This document shows, one piece after another, positions 9,701-20,169 of a DNA stretch of 64,000 nucleotides (position 1 is the stretch's first letter; every line of letters starts with the position of its first letter). Location of the stretch: the NCBI RefSeq assembly GCF_001542915.1, contig NZ_LNNH01000043.1, positions 18,195 to 82,194 of the forward strand. The letters run 5' to 3'. The notes below the pieces were generated by a model that was given only the letters and a program-made list of their open reading frames with translations, was not told the DNA's origin and ran no database searches. The stretch comes from Peribacillus simplex (GTDB lineage Bacteria > Bacillota > Bacilli > Bacillales > DSM-1321). The position numbers and the translations under genes were made by a program.

Positions 9701-12700
9701 CTGCAGCGCAAGCATGATCTGGAATAACGGATGCCTAGAGCGTGACCGGACTGGATTCAGCACCTCCACCAGTCGCTCAAACGGCAGGTCCTGGTGCTCA
9801 TAAGCTTGTAAATTGACCCTCCGCACCCTGTCAAGAAGCTCCCGGAAAGTAGGATCACCTGATGTATCCGTCCTTAATACCAAGGTGTTGATGAACATCC
9901 CTACCAGGTCGCTTAAAGCATCATCACTGCGACCCGCTATCGGACTTCCGATCGGAATATCGTTACCGGCGCCAAGGCGAGTGAGAAGTGCAGTCAGGCC
10001 GGATTGCAATACCATGAATAAGCTGACGCCATTTTCACGAGCCAAATCCAATAAACGCCGATGCATGTCGGGATTTATCGAAAAATCGATCGTATCGCCG
10101 CGATAGCTGGATTCGAGTGGCCGCGGAAAATCGGTTGACAATTCCAATTGGTCTGGCAGGTTTGCTAATATCTCTTTCCAATAATCGATTTGTTCATTGG
10201 CTAAACTGGCTTCATCACGTTCGCTTCCTAAAAGATCATCCTGCCAGATTGCATAATCGGCATACTGTACAGGCAACGGCGGAAGGTTCGGTTCGTCACC
10301 TTTAATTCGCGAAGCATAAGCTGCGGTCAGATCGCGAGTAAGCGGTGTTAACGACCATCCATCTCCTGCAATATGATGTAATAATAAAACCAATACATGC
10401 TTGTCAGGGGCCATTGTGAAAAGCTGGGCACAAATGGCCGGTTCTTTCGCAAGATTGAAACTATATCTCGTAGCCGTCGCGATTTCCGCTTCAAGCTCGG
10501 CCTCTTTTATATGCGATACCAATAATTCCACTTGCGCCTCGGAAGGATCGAGCACATATTGATGAGCTGTACCCAATGTAACGGGAAAGAGTGTACGCAA
10601 AGCTTCATGGCGCTCGACTACATCATTGAGCGCCGCTTCGAGTGCCCCGGTATCGAGTTCGCCGGACATTTCAACCACGAGCGGAATGTTATACGTCGGG
10701 CTCGGACCTTCCAGGCTATGAAGGAACCATAATCGCCGCTGGGCAAAGGAAAGAGGCACCTGTTTTGGCCTTTTTGCCTTTTTAACAGGCAACCTTGCAC
10801 TTCTCCCGTTGGAAAGCTGTTTGACAAGACCGGAAACGGTCGGTGTCTCGAACAATTTACCAATGCCTATTTCAACTCCGAATGTTTCTCTTATTCGAAC
10901 CATCAAAGTCGAGGCAAGCAGAGAGTGACCGCCTAAATTAAAGAAGCTATCATCGATACCCACCCTTGAAAGGCCTAGGACCTCGGCGAAAAGATCGCTG
11001 ACGATTTCCTCCTGCGGTGTTCTGGGAGCACGTTCGGAAACAAGGCCAGAAAGATCAGGCGCGGGCAATTCCTTCCTGTTGAGCTTTCCATTTGGAGTCA
11101 ATGGCAACTCCTCAAGCTCAACGATAGCGGATGGGACCATGTATTCCGGCAAAACACTACCTACAAATTCCCGTATTTCCACAACATCGACCGTCACTCC
11201 CAAAGAAGGAACGATATAGGCAACGATCCGTTTCTCGCCCGGCTGATCTTCGCGTACGATGACTGCCGCCTGCTCGATGTCAGGATGCCGGGTAAGCCTT
11301 GCTTCGATTTCCCCTAATTCAATGCGGAACCCTCTTATTTTGATTTGATGATCGGCACGGCTGATATAATCCAGTGTGCCATCACTACGCCAACGAACAA
11401 GATCACCGGTGCGATACATGCGGCTGCCCTTTGGACCATACGGATTAGCGACAAACCGCTCAGCAGTTAAATCCGGGCGTCCTAAATATCCACGCGCAAG
11501 CCCTGTACCCGCGATATATAATTCCCCTACAGTCCCTTTAGGAACGGGCTTCAAGGCTGCATCAAGCACATATACCTGTGTATTCCAAAGTGGCTTGCCG
11601 ATCGATGGCATACCGCTCTGTTCCGGATCAAGGGTAAGGGCTGAAGACCATATCGTTGTTTCCGTCGGTCCGTACAGGTTCGTCACTTCACATCCTAATT
11701 CATGTAAAGCGTTTGTCAGGCTGATCGAAAGGGCCTCTCCGCCAACTAACACCCGGAAATTCTTTATCACATCAGGATAATTCGCTACAAGTGAATGCCA
11801 AAGCGTTGGTGTGGCCTGCATGATGCTTATCTCATGCTGAACGATCATCTCGGACAAGGTCTTCGGATCTTGAATCGTTTCCTTAGCGGCAATGACACAG
11901 CTTGCCCCATTCAAAAGCGGCAGGAAGATTTCCAAACCGGATATATCAAAGGCAATGGTTGTAACAGCCAGGAGACGGTCGCGATGATCCAAGGAAAATT
12001 CGTTTTGCATTGAAGATAGGAAATTGATAAGGCTTTGCGATTGAATCACGACACCTTTTGGCTTCCCGGTAGAACCCGAAGTGTAAATCATATAAGCCGG
12101 GTTAAGCGGGGACATCGTTCCCTTCCTGTTTCCATCCTCCACATTTGCATCCGGCTGTTGCGCTAGCGCTAGAGCGGTCTCTTGCTCGTCCAATAAGATG
12201 CGCTCCGCTCCTTTGGCATCCGTTAGTTTCGAGGCAATCCCTTTACTGGTTATGATGGCTGCTGGCCTGGCATCTTCCAGCATGAATTCGATTCGATCTG
12301 ATGGATAATCCGGGTCGATAGGCAAATATGCCGCTCCCGTCTTTAAAACCGCTAACATGGAAATGACCATATCCACCGAACGCGTCAAAGCGATCGCCAC
12401 GAATTTCTCAGGTCCCAGCCCCTTCTGCAAAAGGAGGTGTGACAGTTGATTGACCCGCCTGTTTAAATCTTTATATGTAAGAACTTCGTTATCATCGATT
12501 ACGGCCGTCCAATCAGGGGTTTTTCGCACCTGGTACTCGAACAATCGGGGTAAAGGTCCAGTTGGGAGCTCTGTTGCCGTACAATTCCATTCAAGCAGGA
12601 CCTGCTGGTGTTCCTCGGGCAATAGAAGTTCAACTTCACCGATCGAACGATCTTCCTCTGCAATCGCAACCTTTTCAAGAAAGCTCAAAAACCGTGCATG

Positions 12701-13939
12701 ATGGGTACCTAAATCTTCGAGGCCATATACTTTCGGGTTCGCATCAATATCGATCCTCAGCCCTTTTCCATCAGACTTGTCATAGATGTTAATCGACAAA
12801 TCATCGACAGGACCGGTGGCAAGCTTATGTGTGATCGCCTTGATTCCTGAAAAATCGAGGCCATAGTCAAACGGCATGACATTGATTTGCGGTCCGAATA
12901 ATCGCTGGTTATCACCCAGCAATTTAAGATCTCGGCGCAATTCCTCATGACGGTAGTTTTGATGGCGGCGGATATTGCGGACCTCCTTGGACACTTGCTG
13001 CACCAATTCTTTGAAGCTCATCTCAGGCTTTACAGACAAACGCAGCGGCAACAGATTCATGACCATGCTCGGGATGTTCAATGAGGAAGACCCCAACCGT
13101 CCCATCATCGGTAAACTGAGGATGACGTCTTCCGATCCTGTCAAACGGTTCACATAAGCGGCCGTCACCGCAATCACCACTTCATGCCAGCTTCCCGAAT
13201 ATGTATGGGCGTTCGCTTTTAAAGCTTGTGTAGCGGAAGGTGATAAATAACCCGTTTGGCTAAGAAAGCCTTTAGAGGTCCTGGGTGCACGATCCGCTAG
13301 GCTCATGACCTCCGGCTGATCGGCAAAACGTTCTAGCCAAAACTGGCGATCACTTTCGAACTTTTCGGAATTCCTATATGCCTTCTCTTCCTCAAGCAGT
13401 GTACGTAGGGGGGAAAAGGCAGCTTCGTTCACATTTCCCCCTTTTTGAAGTGCCGTATATAATTTGGCTACACGTTGTGAGATAAGGGAAAACCCAAATG
13501 CATCCATGACAATATGGTGAATGCGTTGATACCAGAAAAAGCGGTCCGATTCCACCTTGAATAAAACTTGATTGAAGAGCGGGTCATGTTTCAAGTCTAT
13601 TGGATGAGCCAAATCTTCCTTCATCCATTGGATGGCCTTGTGCCGGGAGTTTTCCTCTTCGCTTAAGTCCATGAATGTAAAAGGAAAATCAAGCGATTCC
13701 CCACTCATTTGAAACGGACCTTCATGATCTTCGCCAAAGCGGACATGTAAAAACTCCGCCTCCTTGACCGCCTGCGTCAGTGCCTGTTCAAAATGCACGA
13801 TATCAATTTGTCCGGCTATTTCTATGTATTCCCCTGTGTTATATATCGGGTTATCCGGCTCCAGCTGCTGAGCGAACCAGATACCGGATTGTGCGCCGGT
13901 CAAATTCCAGCGCACATCTTGATCCTGAATATTAAGCAC
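6740..13939 (-). CDS. dhbF: Bacillibactin synthetase, dimodular NRPS with thioesterase
   Basis: A 2399-residue NRPS that condenses 2,3-dihydroxybenzoyl (on DhbB) with Gly and Thr, then trimerises and cyclises the product to bacillibactin. Domains: C1 about 12-445 (HHIVMDAFG, 141-149); A1 about 465-870 ([11 protein letters not shown] near 619); PCP1 with Ser1006 in LGGHS; C2 about 1061-1490 (HHIAGDG, 1188-1194); A2 about 1520-1945; PCP2 with Ser2082; thioesterase about 2140-2390 with Ser2212 in GWSLGG, likely Asp2239 and His2364. A1 pocket residues begin D665-I666-L669-Q708, fitting the glycine code DILQLGLIWK. A2 shows FDFSVW, N in LNQTPS and V-H in TETTVHVS, fitting the threonine code DFWNIGMVHK. 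There is no epimerisation domain. A single uninterrupted frame, 28 bp from dhbB, is followed by the overlapping MbtH gene. Confidence 0.98.
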   Translation of the reverse strand: MLNIQDQDVRWNLTGAQSGIWFAQQLEPDNPIYNTGEYIEIAGQIDIVHFEQALTQAVKEAEFLHVRFGEDHEGPFQMSGESLDFPFTFMDLSEEENSRHKAIQWMKEDLAHPIDLKHDPLFNQVLFKVESDRFFWYQRIHHIVMDAFGFSLISQRVAKLYTALQKGGNVNEAAFSPLRTLLEEEKAYRNSEKFESDRQFWLERFADQPEVMSLADRAPRTSKGFLSQTGYLSPSATQALKANAHTYSGSWHEVVIAVTAAYVNRLTGSEDVILSLPMMGRLGSSSLNIPSMVMNLLPLRLSVKPEMSFKELVQQVSKEVRNIRRHQNYRHEELRRDLKLLGDNQRLFGPQINVMPFDYGLDFSGIKAITHKLATGPVDDLSINIYDKSDGKGLRIDIDANPKVYGLEDLGTHHARFLSFLEKVAIAEEDRSIGEVELLLPEEHQQVLLEWNCTATELPTGPLPRLFEYQVRKTPDWTAVIDDNEVLTYKDLNRRVNQLSHLLLQKGLGPEKFVAIALTRSVDMVISMLAVLKTGAAYLPIDPDYPSDRIEFMLEDARPAAIITSKGIASKLTDAKGAERILLDEQETALALAQQPDANVEDGNRKGTMSPLNPAYMIYTSGSTGKPKGVVIQSQSLINFLSSMQNEFSLDHRDRLLAVTTIAFDISGLEIFLPLLNGASCVIAAKETIQDPKTLSEMIVQHEISIMQATPTLWHSLVANYPDVIKNFRVLVGGEALSISLTNALHELGCEVTNLYGPTETTIWSSALTLDPEQSGMPSIGKPLWNTQVYVLDAALKPVPKGTVGELYIAGTGLARGYLGRPDLTAERFVANPYGPKGSRMYRTGDLVRWRSDGTLDYISRADHQIKIRGFRIELGEIEARLTRHPDIEQAAVIVREDQPGEKRIVAYIVPSLGVTVDVVEIREFVGSVLPEYMVPSAIVELEELPLTPNGKLNRKELPAPDLSGLVSERAPRTPQEEIVSDLFAEVLGLSRVGIDDSFFNLGGHSLLASTLMVRIRETFGVEIGIGKLFETPTVSGLVKQLSNGRSARLPVKKAKRPKQVPLSFAQRRLWFLHSLEGPSPTYNIPLVVEMSGELDTGALEAALNDVVERHEALRTLFPVTLGTAHQYVLDPSEAQVELLVSHIKEAELEAEIATATRYSFNLAKEPAICAQLFTMAPDKHVLVLLLHHIAGDGWSLTPLTRDLTAAYASRIKGDEPNLPPLPVQYADYAIWQDDLLGSERDEASLANEQIDYWKEILANLPDQLELSTDFPRPLESSYRGDTIDFSINPDMHRRLLDLARENGVSLFMVLQSGLTALLTRLGAGNDIPIGSPIAGRSDDALSDLVGMFINTLVLRTDTSGDPTFRELLDRVRRVNLQAYEHQDLPFERLVEVLNPVRSRSRHPLFQIMLALQNTPDPKLELPGVQSNLKLYSVGASKFDLTMEFREVHAENGRPDGISGFLEYSTDLFKRETAEMLIYRLLRLLDGALSEPDQHIGLLDILAPEERQKILVDWNGSSDEIEHASIPSLLEEQVKKYPQHIALVFGETSLTYEEVNKKANQLARLLIAKGIGPEQFVALALPRSLEMVIGLLAVLKAGAAYLPLDPEYPADRLSFMLSDAQPACVLTDSSVASKLPDMKDISQIILDEASTIEELEHHSPINPTDVDRIRPLSPLNSAYIIYTSGSTGVPKGVVVPHQNVIRLFGSTQYWYGFDSNDVWTMFHSYAFDFSVWEIWGALLHGGKLVVVPHSISRSPMEFLGLLVKEGVTVLNQTPSAFYQLMQADREMPEIGQQLALRYVIYGGEALELSRLEDWYGRHPENAPYLINMYGITETTVHVSYLELNRDITSIKANSLIGCAIPDLGVYVLDAVLQPVPPGVVGELYVSGPGLARGYLGRPGLTADRFVANPFSSSGERMYRTGDLARWREDGSLDYMGRADHQIKIRGFRIELGEIEATVAQHSDIEQVAVVVREDNPGDKRLVAYVVPGSNVTFDAAHVRRSVAEGLPDYMVPSAFVEMEELPLTPNGKLDRKALPAPEFGAVQSGRGPRTPQEEILCDLFMEVLDLPHVGIDDGFFDLGGHSLLAVHLMSKIREALGVELSIGNLFEAPTVAGLAERLEMGTSQSALDVLLPLRKNGRELPLFCVHPAGGLSWCYAGLMTALGPDYPIYGLQARGIAQKEAFPKTLIEMAADYIEQLRTIQPKGPYHLLGWSLGGNVVHAMATQLQNEGEDVRLVAILDAYPSHFLPINEAPDDEEALIALLALGGYDPDTLGDQPLDNASAIEILRRDGSALASLEEETILNLKETYVNSVRIMSEYKPKTFKGDVLFFRSTIIPDWFDPIHPETWKPFIHGEIEQHNIHCRHKDMCQPGPLAEIGQVIAEKLINLQKSAKIYEGGDN

Positions 13940-13967
13940 TCCGAATTACCTCCTTCCTGTTTCTAAT

Positions 13968-14864
13968 TCAAGCTAACACCTTTTGTGACGATAATAGTTC
14001 CCACCACGCGGCGAGTGTCGGTTTTTCAGCCATCTGCATGAAATTGATTTCCGCCCCTTTTCCTCTTAGGATTTCAACAAGGCTCATCATTCTAATCGAA
14101 TCCATTCCTATATCCACTAGATCTTCATGGTCACCTATATCCGATGGCGATTCGCCCAGAAGGTCAGCGATGGTAATCCTCAGGCCATCCAACGTCAAAC
14201 CTTGATCTTCTTTTTCTTGCTCTCTGCCGTTATTCAATTGTTCGAGCAATCGTGCTGTCGATGTTGTGACGGCACAGCGTTCAGCTGCGTATTTGATCGC
14301 CATTTTATGTTCATCCAACGAAAAGTCCGCTACTGCATCGGTTATCAGGAATGGCTCGATATCCTGCATGAAGGCCTCGCTTGCCGTCAGAAGACAGCCG
14401 ATATGTGCATAGACCCCGCAGATGATAAGTTGATCACGTCCCTGCTCCCTCATCATTTCAAGGAGATTCGTCCGTTTGAATGCACTGTAGCGCCATTTAG
14501 TAAGGACAATGTCATCCTCGCTTGGAGCAACCTCGTCAACGACTTTAGTTTGATTGATATCGTCATCAAGTCCCGGGCCCCAGAAATCGGTAAGCAGTGC
14601 ACGATCGTCAGGGTTCTGATTGCCAGGCTGAGCTGTATAGACAACAGGGATTCCCAGGTCCACGCAACGGCTTTTTATTGCCTGTATATGCGAAATCAGT
14701 TCCGTTATCGGTGATTCGGTTACTGTATAGTAATCGAGGAAATATTGTTGCATGTCATGAACGAGAAGCACCGCACGCGATGGATCGACTTTCCACGAAA
14801 CTTTATTCTTTGGTAACTCGGATTCTACAGGCATTGCGTATGGTGTGATAGCAGGAATAGCCAT
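13968..14864 (-). CDS. dhbB: Isochorismatase with aryl carrier domain
   Basis: Bifunctional 298-residue protein. The N-terminal isochorismatase hydrolyses isochorismate to 2,3-dihydro-2,3-dihydroxybenzoate. The C-terminal aryl carrier protein holds 2,3-DHB for DhbF. Visible catalytic residues are Asp37 (LVHDMQQ), Lys123 (LTKWRYSAF) and the Cys region YAHIGCLLTA. The carrier serine is Ser256 in IGMDSIRMM, the target of Sfp. The start is set at the ATG giving MAIPAITPYAMP, as in known DhbB proteins, 8 nt after AGGAG. Upstream in-frame GTG and ATG codons within 9 bases are less well placed. It lies in the dhb operon between dhbE and dhbF. Confidence 0.97.
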   Translation of the reverse strand: MAIPAITPYAMPVESELPKNKVSWKVDPSRAVLLVHDMQQYFLDYYTVTESPITELISHIQAIKSRCVDLGIPVVYTAQPGNQNPDDRALLTDFWGPGLDDDINQTKVVDEVAPSEDDIVLTKWRYSAFKRTNLLEMMREQGRDQLIICGVYAHIGCLLTASEAFMQDIEPFLITDAVADFSLDEHKMAIKYAAERCAVTTSTARLLEQLNNGREQEKEDQGLTLDGLRITIADLLGESPSDIGDHEDLVDIGMDSIRMMSLVEILRGKGAEINFMQMAEKPTLAAWWELLSSQKVLA

Positions 14865-14895
14865 CATAATCACTCCTTCTATATAGGTTATTTAG

Positions 14896-16518
14896 TCACT
14901 TCAGTGTAAGTTGATTGTTCAGTTTATCTGATATGATTTGCCGCAAGGCTTTTTTACTCACCTTACCTAACGGCGTTTTTGGAAAGGACGCGGTGAACTC
15001 AATCCGATCAGGAATTTTAAAAGCGGCAAGTCCCCGCCCCTTCAGGAATAGTTTAAGTTCCTTTGCCGTCGGAGCCTTCTCGCGCGGTATCACGAAGGCG
15101 CAGGATCTTTCGCCTAAATAATCATCGGACATGGAAACGATGGCGACATCATGTACAGACTCATGTGCCAGGAGATGGTTTTCCACTTCCTCGGCGGCGA
15201 TCTTTTCACCGCCGCGGTTGATTTGATCCTTATCCCGCCCTTCAACGACGATATAGCCCGTCTCGGTCATACTTACCAGGTCACCCGTTCGGTAAAATCC
15301 ATCTATCGTGAACGCCTTCGCATTATGCTCTTCCGCTTTGTAATAGCCACGGATGGTGTAAGGCCCCCGCGTTAACAAATGCCCCACCTCACCCTGCTCA
15401 ACATCTCTGTCTTCCTCATCGACAATGCGCACTTCATCATATTTTGACATTGGCCTGCCTTGAGTATTGACGATGATTTCTTCCGGATCGTCCAATCTTG
15501 TATAGTTAACCAGTCCTTCGGCCATGCCGAATACTTGTTGCAATTTACACCCAAAAGCTGGAGATACCCGACGGGCAGCTTCCGCACTGAACTTCGCTCC
15601 CCCCACCTGCAGCACCTGGAGACTGGATAAATCATGGTCGCGGGTGGATATCGCATCAAGCCATCTCAAAGCAAGGGGCGGTACAAGTGCCGTAATCGTC
15701 ACGCCTTGTTTTTCAATTAGCGGAAAGGCTTCGTCAGGACTAGGGCCTGGTGAAAGAACCACTCTGCCGCCTGCATAAAGGGTTCCGAGGGTCCCAGGCG
15801 AGCTCATTGGAAAGTTATGGGCGATCGGCAGCACAGCGAGGTAAACACTATCCTTGTCCAACCCGCAAACTTCGGCGCTAACCTCCAAGCTGTACATATA
15901 ATCATCATGTGTTCTTGGAATCAGTTTGGAGAGCCCCGTACTTCCTCCGGATAATTGAAGAAAGGCAATGTCACTTGAAGCCACTTTTGCTCCGGTTTTT
16001 TTGGGATCGATATATAAATCAGCCAAATTCACAAATTCCGCGGCATCCCCCGTGACAATGACGTTTAATTTTTCATTCTTACGTTTTGCACCTCTTGCCA
16101 GCGTACGGTGGTCGAAACCAGCGTGCTTATCAGGGATGATGTAGGCAACCGCCTCAGCGAATTCGCAAAAATAGTTAATTTCACTGCTTCGGTGTGATGG
16201 AAGGGCAAACACTGGCAATGCGCCTAATCTGAATAATGCAAAACAAACTTCAAAAAACTCGATTACGTTGGGGAGCTGGACGACTACCCTGTCCATTTGC
16301 TTGATTCCTAGTTCCTGGAAACCAGCAGCCAACCGGTCGGCGCGATCATCCAATTCCGCATAGCTCATGTTTCTGTCCCCGCTGGTAATGGCGATCTTGT
16401 CAGCTTGTTTTTCGGCACGATCACGCAACATTTCCCCGAAGGTTTTCCCTTTCCAACACCCCTCCCGTTTATATAAATCCGCATAATCCGCAGGCCATGA
16501 AGAACACCCTGTTAACAT
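14896..16518 (-). CDS. dhbE: 2,3-dihydroxybenzoate-AMP ligase
   Basis: Stand-alone adenylating enzyme that activates 2,3-dihydroxybenzoate as the acyl-AMP and loads it on the aryl carrier of DhbB. It has 540 residues, the usual family length. The ATP loop SGGSTGLSK spans 190-198. The pocket segment AHNFPMSS gives His234, Asn235 and Ser240, the residues known to bind the DHB carboxylate and hydroxyls in B. subtilis DhbE, at identical numbers. A C-terminal lysine ([10 protein letters not shown]) is in place for catalysis. The ATG at 16518 follows GGGGGGAT. It lies 20 bp downstream of dhbC in the same operon. Confidence 0.98.
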   Translation of the reverse strand: MLTGCSSWPADYADLYKREGCWKGKTFGEMLRDRAEKQADKIAITSGDRNMSYAELDDRADRLAAGFQELGIKQMDRVVVQLPNVIEFFEVCFALFRLGALPVFALPSHRSSEINYFCEFAEAVAYIIPDKHAGFDHRTLARGAKRKNEKLNVIVTGDAAEFVNLADLYIDPKKTGAKVASSDIAFLQLSGGSTGLSKLIPRTHDDYMYSLEVSAEVCGLDKDSVYLAVLPIAHNFPMSSPGTLGTLYAGGRVVLSPGPSPDEAFPLIEKQGVTITALVPPLALRWLDAISTRDHDLSSLQVLQVGGAKFSAEAARRVSPAFGCKLQQVFGMAEGLVNYTRLDDPEEIIVNTQGRPMSKYDEVRIVDEEDRDVEQGEVGHLLTRGPYTIRGYYKAEEHNAKAFTIDGFYRTGDLVSMTETGYIVVEGRDKDQINRGGEKIAAEEVENHLLAHESVHDVAIVSMSDDYLGERSCAFVIPREKAPTAKELKLFLKGRGLAAFKIPDRIEFTASFPKTPLGKVSKKALRQIISDKLNNQLTLK

Positions 16519-16538
16519 TCTTTATCCCCCCACACTCT

Positions 16539-17762
16539 TTAGTTTAATGACTTTGCATCTATTCCCATTGCACGCAGCATCGTTTGGAATTTAGCCGATG
16601 TTTCCGCCAATTCCTCTTCTGGCTTGGATTCCGCAACGACTCCTGCCCCAGCAAATAAGCGAAGAACCTGTTTTTCTACCTCCGCACACCGAATGGTAAC
16701 GATCCATTCGCCGTCTCCTTCTGCATTGCACCAGCCGACCATGCCCGTAAAGAAGCCACGATCAAACGGTTCGATTTCCTGAATGGCCTCCCGGGCCAAT
16801 TCGGACGGAGAGCCGCAAACGGCCGGAGTCGGATGAAGCGCAATCGCCAGCTCCAACGAGGAAGTTTCAGGATCTTGAAGCTCTCCTCTTACTTCCGTAG
16901 ATAGGTGCCACATGGTTTCTGTATGTATCACTGATGGTTTTTCCGGCACGTCCATCTTTTTGAAAAATGGGCGCAGGGCCTCTGCCACAGCTTGGACGAC
17001 AACAGCATGTTCATGTAAATCCTTAGCGGAGGAGAGTAACTCTTCCGCCCGTCGCTTATCCTCGATTGGATCGTCACTCCTAGGCCTCGACCCTGCCAAA
17101 GGATTGGCCACCACTTGTAATCCCGTTCTTGAAACAAGCAATTCAGGACTAGCCCCGATTAGTGTTTTCAGGTTATCGGGATCCGCGTTTTCCGTTTCCG
17201 GCTGCGGTAAATCCACGGCAAAGGTATACCCGTTCTTATTGTGCCGCGCCAAATTTTGAAGCAACCGATTGATATTCACCTGCTCCGATGAAGTGAGATG
17301 CAACGATCTTGATAGGACGATCTTGTCAAGATGGCCGCTTTTAATATGAGTGAGACCTTGTTCCACACCATCCATATACCGAGAAGGTTCCGGTACGGAT
17401 TCGATTTCATAGTCCGGCTTCGAAGTTCCAGCTTGCTGACTTGTGCCTAAGTCTTGCAAAGGTACTGATGTCCATATCATTCCTGGTACGATGAGCTGGG
17501 CATCCTTTTCATAATCGAATGGTACGGCTCCCGTTACCATTGGATTGGGGTGACCTTGCTCTTTTGCAGTTTTTAATGCAGCCGCCACTCGTGCTGCAAG
17601 GCTTGTCATTTGATCACGGTTTTCCCTATCATTTGGAACTGTCAGAAAGGAACCTTTTCCCAGTATTGTTTGAGAAGGCGATGCCAGAAAAAAGTCCCCG
17701 ACCTCATAATCGTCCAACAGCTGTTTTTCCAATACGGTTGAATTCTCTTTGCTCTTGATCAT
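16539..17762 (-). CDS. dhbC: Isochorismate synthase
   Basis: Converts chorismate to isochorismate, the first committed step to 2,3-DHB. A 407-residue chorismate-utilising enzyme; the C-terminal fold shows the expected landmarks: [10 protein letters not shown], the GASPELLVS stretch, the NPLAGSRPR segment, the [10 protein letters not shown] motif, and the Mg2+-binding glutamate region [10 protein letters not shown] through FTGMVGW. The ATG at 17762 has GGAGG about 10 bases upstream. It is the second gene of the operon, 55 bp after dhbA. The short spacing to dhbE agrees with cotranscription under the Fur-controlled promoter upstream of dhbA. Confidence 0.97.
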   Translation of the reverse strand: MIKSKENSTVLEKQLLDDYEVGDFFLASPSQTILGKGSFLTVPNDRENRDQMTSLAARVAAALKTAKEQGHPNPMVTGAVPFDYEKDAQLIVPGMIWTSVPLQDLGTSQQAGTSKPDYEIESVPEPSRYMDGVEQGLTHIKSGHLDKIVLSRSLHLTSSEQVNINRLLQNLARHNKNGYTFAVDLPQPETENADPDNLKTLIGASPELLVSRTGLQVVANPLAGSRPRSDDPIEDKRRAEELLSSAKDLHEHAVVVQAVAEALRPFFKKMDVPEKPSVIHTETMWHLSTEVRGELQDPETSSLELAIALHPTPAVCGSPSELAREAIQEIEPFDRGFFTGMVGWCNAEGDGEWIVTIRCAEVEKQVLRLFAGAGVVAESKPEEELAETSAKFQTMLRAMGIDAKSLN

Positions 17763-17817
17763 ATATATAAAACCTCCAAATTCACGTAATATTCAGACCG
17801 GAAATGAATGTGCTGCA

Positions 17818-18606
17818 TCAAGCCCCTAAAGTGGCCCCGCCATCCACACATAAATTACTCATCGTAATATGATTTGATTGATTGGATATGAAAAACAGAA
17901 TGGCGTCGACTATATCGGAAGGAGCAGCTATTTTGTTCAGTGGTATTCCCACTTTGAATGTCTCAGGCATCCCATTTATAACCGCTTGTGCACCATTTTC
18001 GTCATTCCACATCGACCACTGCATCTCCGTATCCGTTGATCCGGGCGAGACGATGTTACAGCGAATATTATATTGGGCCAATTCCAGCCCTAAACATTTA
18101 GTGAACATGACGGCAGCTGCCTTTGATGCTGCATATGCACCCAGTGAAATTCTTGGGACGCTTGCTGCATTGGATCCCACCGTGACGATCGAACCTCTTT
18201 TTCTCGTCATCATGTATGTGCTCACTGAACGTGAGACATTAAAAACACCAGTGGTATTGACGGCAAAGATCTTTTCCCAATCCTGATCACTGAATGATTC
18301 GATCAACCCTGTGCGAAGCACCCCTGCAACATTGACCAGTGTCTCTATGGGACCGATATCACGTTCGATTTCATCGACTATGCCAACGATTGCACGACCC
18401 TCACTTACATCAGCCGCAAAGGCATGTACATCCAAACCTTGAGACTTCCATTCACTTACTTGGCCATTAAGTTTTTCGGCATTATAATCAATTGCCGCAA
18501 CGACCATACCCAGCTTTGCCAAAGCCTGGACGACTGCGGCCCCGATTCCTTGGGCACCTCCCGTTACAAGTGCAACCTTCCCACTGCATTCCAAAAAGTC
18601 CACCAT
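17818..18606 (-). CDS. dhbA: 2,3-dihydro-2,3-dihydroxybenzoate dehydrogenase
   Basis: NAD+-dependent short-chain dehydrogenase that oxidises 2,3-dihydro-2,3-dihydroxybenzoate to 2,3-dihydroxybenzoate. The Rossmann motif TGGAQGIG is near residue 17. The segment NVAGV and the active-site YAASK (Tyr-x-x-x-Lys) follow in order. Length is 262 residues from the chosen ATG at 18606, preceded by AAAGGGAG. An in-frame upstream start at 18636 would add ten residues unlike the family and lacks a ribosome site. It is the first gene of the dhb operon, with a roughly 150-nt leader that starts with the Fur-box hairpin. Confidence 0.97.
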   Translation of the reverse strand: MVDFLECSGKVALVTGGAQGIGAAVVQALAKLGMVVAAIDYNAEKLNGQVSEWKSQGLDVHAFAADVSEGRAIVGIVDEIERDIGPIETLVNVAGVLRTGLIESFSDQDWEKIFAVNTTGVFNVSRSVSTYMMTRKRGSIVTVGSNAASVPRISLGAYAASKAAAVMFTKCLGLELAQYNIRCNIVSPGSTDTEMQWSMWNDENGAQAVINGMPETFKVGIPLNKIAAPSDIVDAILFFISNQSNHITMSNLCVDGGATLGA

Positions 18607-18713
18607 GACACTCCCTTTCTTACTCCAAGATCTCAATATATAGTAGCCCGAATACCATCTCCCTCGAATATGGGGAGGTACTCACGGCTTAACCCATTAC
18701 GCTGCAAAACGCA

Positions 18714-18754
18714 AGATTCCAACTAATAATGATAATCATTATCAACTGGAATCT
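18714..18754 (-). promoter_or_regulatory. Fur operator embedded in 5'-terminal mRNA hairpin of dhb operon
   Basis: Bases 18725-18743 match the 19-bp Fur consensus GATAATGATAATCATTATC at 18 of 19 positions. The symmetry continues outside the box: AGATTCCA at 18714-18721 and TGGAATCT at 18747-18754. Read as dhb mRNA, the 41 nt fold into a 19-bp stem with a 3-nt loop. It includes three G-U pairs that would be A-C mismatches on the other strand. The predicted transcription start is at about 18755, so the hairpin forms the extreme 5' end of the message. Confidence 0.88.
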
Positions 18755-18761
18755 ACAGGTA

Positions 18762-18790
18762 ATGATATATATTAAAAACTTGGTGGTCAA
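18762..18790 (-). promoter_or_regulatory. dhb operon sigma-A promoter
   Basis: Minus-strand -35 TTGACC (18785-18790) and -10 TATCAT (18762-18767), each matching consensus at 5 of 6, separated by exactly 17 bp. The predicted start is about 18755. Fur bound to the adjoining box would cover the initially transcribed region. The promoter lies 30 bp after the besA stop, so dhbACEBF has its own start and may also receive read-through from besA. Confidence 0.85.
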
Positions 18791-18819
18791 GTACCATTTG
18801 GCGATTTACTCAGATAGTC

Positions 18820-19689
18820 CTATTCCTCATCAGGAATATTTCGCTTCAATGCAAAACGCAGGCCCCTGTTAATCAAAGGCGGCAAAACGGATAAGTGACC
18901 TTCCTCTTCGAACTCCTTGAATTGAACATTTATTCCGCTATCGATCATCGATAAACGTGTTGATAACTTCCGTGCATTTTCATTCATGCCGCTTTTATGC
19001 GTGCCTTCCTGCTCCCCTACTCCCAGCATTAAGGAGATATCCCCGTTTCCTTGTTTCAACCGGGAAAGGAACCTCCCCTCTTCCTCGTGGAACCAATTTT
19101 TGTTCCAATGAAGTGATGGACTTCCAGCTATGTAATTTTGGAATGCATATGGATTTGTATAAAGAACATATAAAGCGAAAAGGCCACCAAGGGAATGCCC
19201 GAAGAGGGTCTGGCTATTATGGTCGATCTTGAATCTGTTACCGATTTCCGGTTTTAAATCCTCTTCAATGAATTTCAGGAAGTTCTCCGCACCCCCATGT
19301 GCAGGCCATGGACTTCCATCCGGTCTTTCAGGTAGCTCGGCAGCTGCAACCGGTAATGTAAAATCATAATACCGTTCAGAAGAAAATGGTCCATTCGTGT
19401 GATAACCAATGCCCACGATGATGGCCGGAACTACACCCGACTTCTCCGGCCGGCGCGATTGCAACCTCACCGCCTCAACCATTGTTCCAAACACCGAGTT
19501 GGCATCGAGTAAATAAATGACCGGATATCCTGACGGAGGCGGCTCTTCCTGCGGCCGCGATACAAAGATTTGAAACTCACGATTCCCATTGCTTGAATGC
19601 ATGATGCTCCGTTCGGTGCCTTTAATCGTGACCTCTCCGCTGCCAGCCGTTATATCCGTTGCATTTGTATCGATTTTTTTATGTATCAT
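18820..19689 (-). CDS. besA: Bacillibactin trilactone esterase
   Basis: Hydrolyses ferri-bacillibactin after uptake so that iron is released in the cytoplasm. It belongs to the esterase D/IroE-BesA alpha/beta-hydrolase family. The nucleophile elbow is FGHSLGG and the likely catalytic His is in EEEGHLSV near the C terminus. VIYLLDANSVF and GIGYHTNGPFSSERYYDFT are typical family segments. There is no signal peptide, as expected for a cytosolic enzyme. I place the start at the ATG at 19689 (289 residues), with GGTGGGGGA upstream; an in-frame GTG at 19707 has no ribosome site. It lies directly upstream of dhbA, as in B. subtilis, and is divergent from feuA. Confidence 0.93.
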   Translation of the reverse strand: MIHKKIDTNATDITAGSGEVTIKGTERSIMHSSNGNREFQIFVSRPQEEPPPSGYPVIYLLDANSVFGTMVEAVRLQSRRPEKSGVVPAIIVGIGYHTNGPFSSERYYDFTLPVAAAELPERPDGSPWPAHGGAENFLKFIEEDLKPEIGNRFKIDHNSQTLFGHSLGGLFALYVLYTNPYAFQNYIAGSPSLHWNKNWFHEEEGRFLSRLKQGNGDISLMLGVGEQEGTHKSGMNENARKLSTRLSMIDSGINVQFKEFEEEGHLSVLPPLINRGLRFALKRNIPDEE

Positions 19690-19753
19690 CCTATCGAATT
19701 CCCCCACCCATTATTACTAGTAATCTAATTTTCACTTTTCGGAATGATATCTG

Positions 19754-19769
19754 CCAAACCATAGTTTGG
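19754..19769. promoter_or_regulatory. Palindrome CCAAAC-N4-GTTTGG in besA leader
   Basis: Perfect 6-bp arms with a 4-nt centre, extended by two more pairs (CT...AG) beyond one mismatch. It lies about 65 bp upstream of the besA start, in the predicted besA leader. It does not resemble a Fur box, and no binding protein is recognised. Confidence 0.4.
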
Positions 19770-19779
19770 TAGAATCAAA

Positions 19780-19831
19780 TTGAGAAAGATTACCATGACT
19801 TCGATAATGATAATCCTTCTCAATGAATATA
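19780..19831 (-). promoter_or_regulatory. besA promoter region with Fur box and 5' hairpin
   Basis: Bases 19803-19821 match the Fur consensus at 17 of 19. A minus-strand extended -10, TGATATATT (TATATT at 19826-19831), would start transcription near 19819, inside the Fur box. The leader can pair TTGAGAAGGATTA (19811-19823) with TAATCTTTCTCAA (19780-19792), a 13-bp stem with one G-U pair whose loop holds the rest of the Fur box. No good -35 is seen. This repeats the arrangement of the dhb and feuA promoters. Confidence 0.65.
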
Positions 19832-19960
19832 TCAACAGTGTATCTCTACCTTTTTACAATCTCTTACAAAAAAACCGCTATATCCTCACTCTCCGCGTTA
19901 TTCTTCACAGTGTTTTTTGGGGGAAATTCCAAACGAAATATATTGTTTGGAAAATTATTC

Positions 19961-20035
19961 TTGAATTATTGGAAGTTTAATTATATATTTAATATCGTGT
20001 GGTGATGATAATGATAATCGTTATCACTACCACAC
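19961..20035 (+). promoter_or_regulatory. feuA promoter, Fur box and 5' hairpin
   Basis: -35 TTGAAT (19961-19966) and -10 TATATT (19984-19989) with a 17-bp spacer give a start near 19996. The Fur box at 20007-20025, GATAATGATAATCGTTATC, matches consensus at 18 of 19. Flanking GTGTGGT (19997-20003) and ACCACAC (20029-20035) extend the symmetry beyond the box. The first 39 nt of the mRNA can therefore form a long hairpin with a single A-C mismatch. The rest of the 480-bp besA-feuA interval is AT-rich, and I see no gene in it. Confidence 0.8.
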
Positions 20036-20169
20036 ATTATTATGTTAAGCTAATATTAATTTGGGCAAAGGAAGTGAAAATACATTTTCAACCGATTAGG
20101 ATTGATTTTTTTGGTCCTTTGAAGCAGCGATAAATGATTTTTAATATATTAAAAAAGGGGAATCAACTT

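Noticed and set aside
6740..13939. Numerous plus-strand frames within dhbF
   Set aside because: They lie wholly inside a well-defined NRPS gene, lack ribosome sites and show no family motifs.
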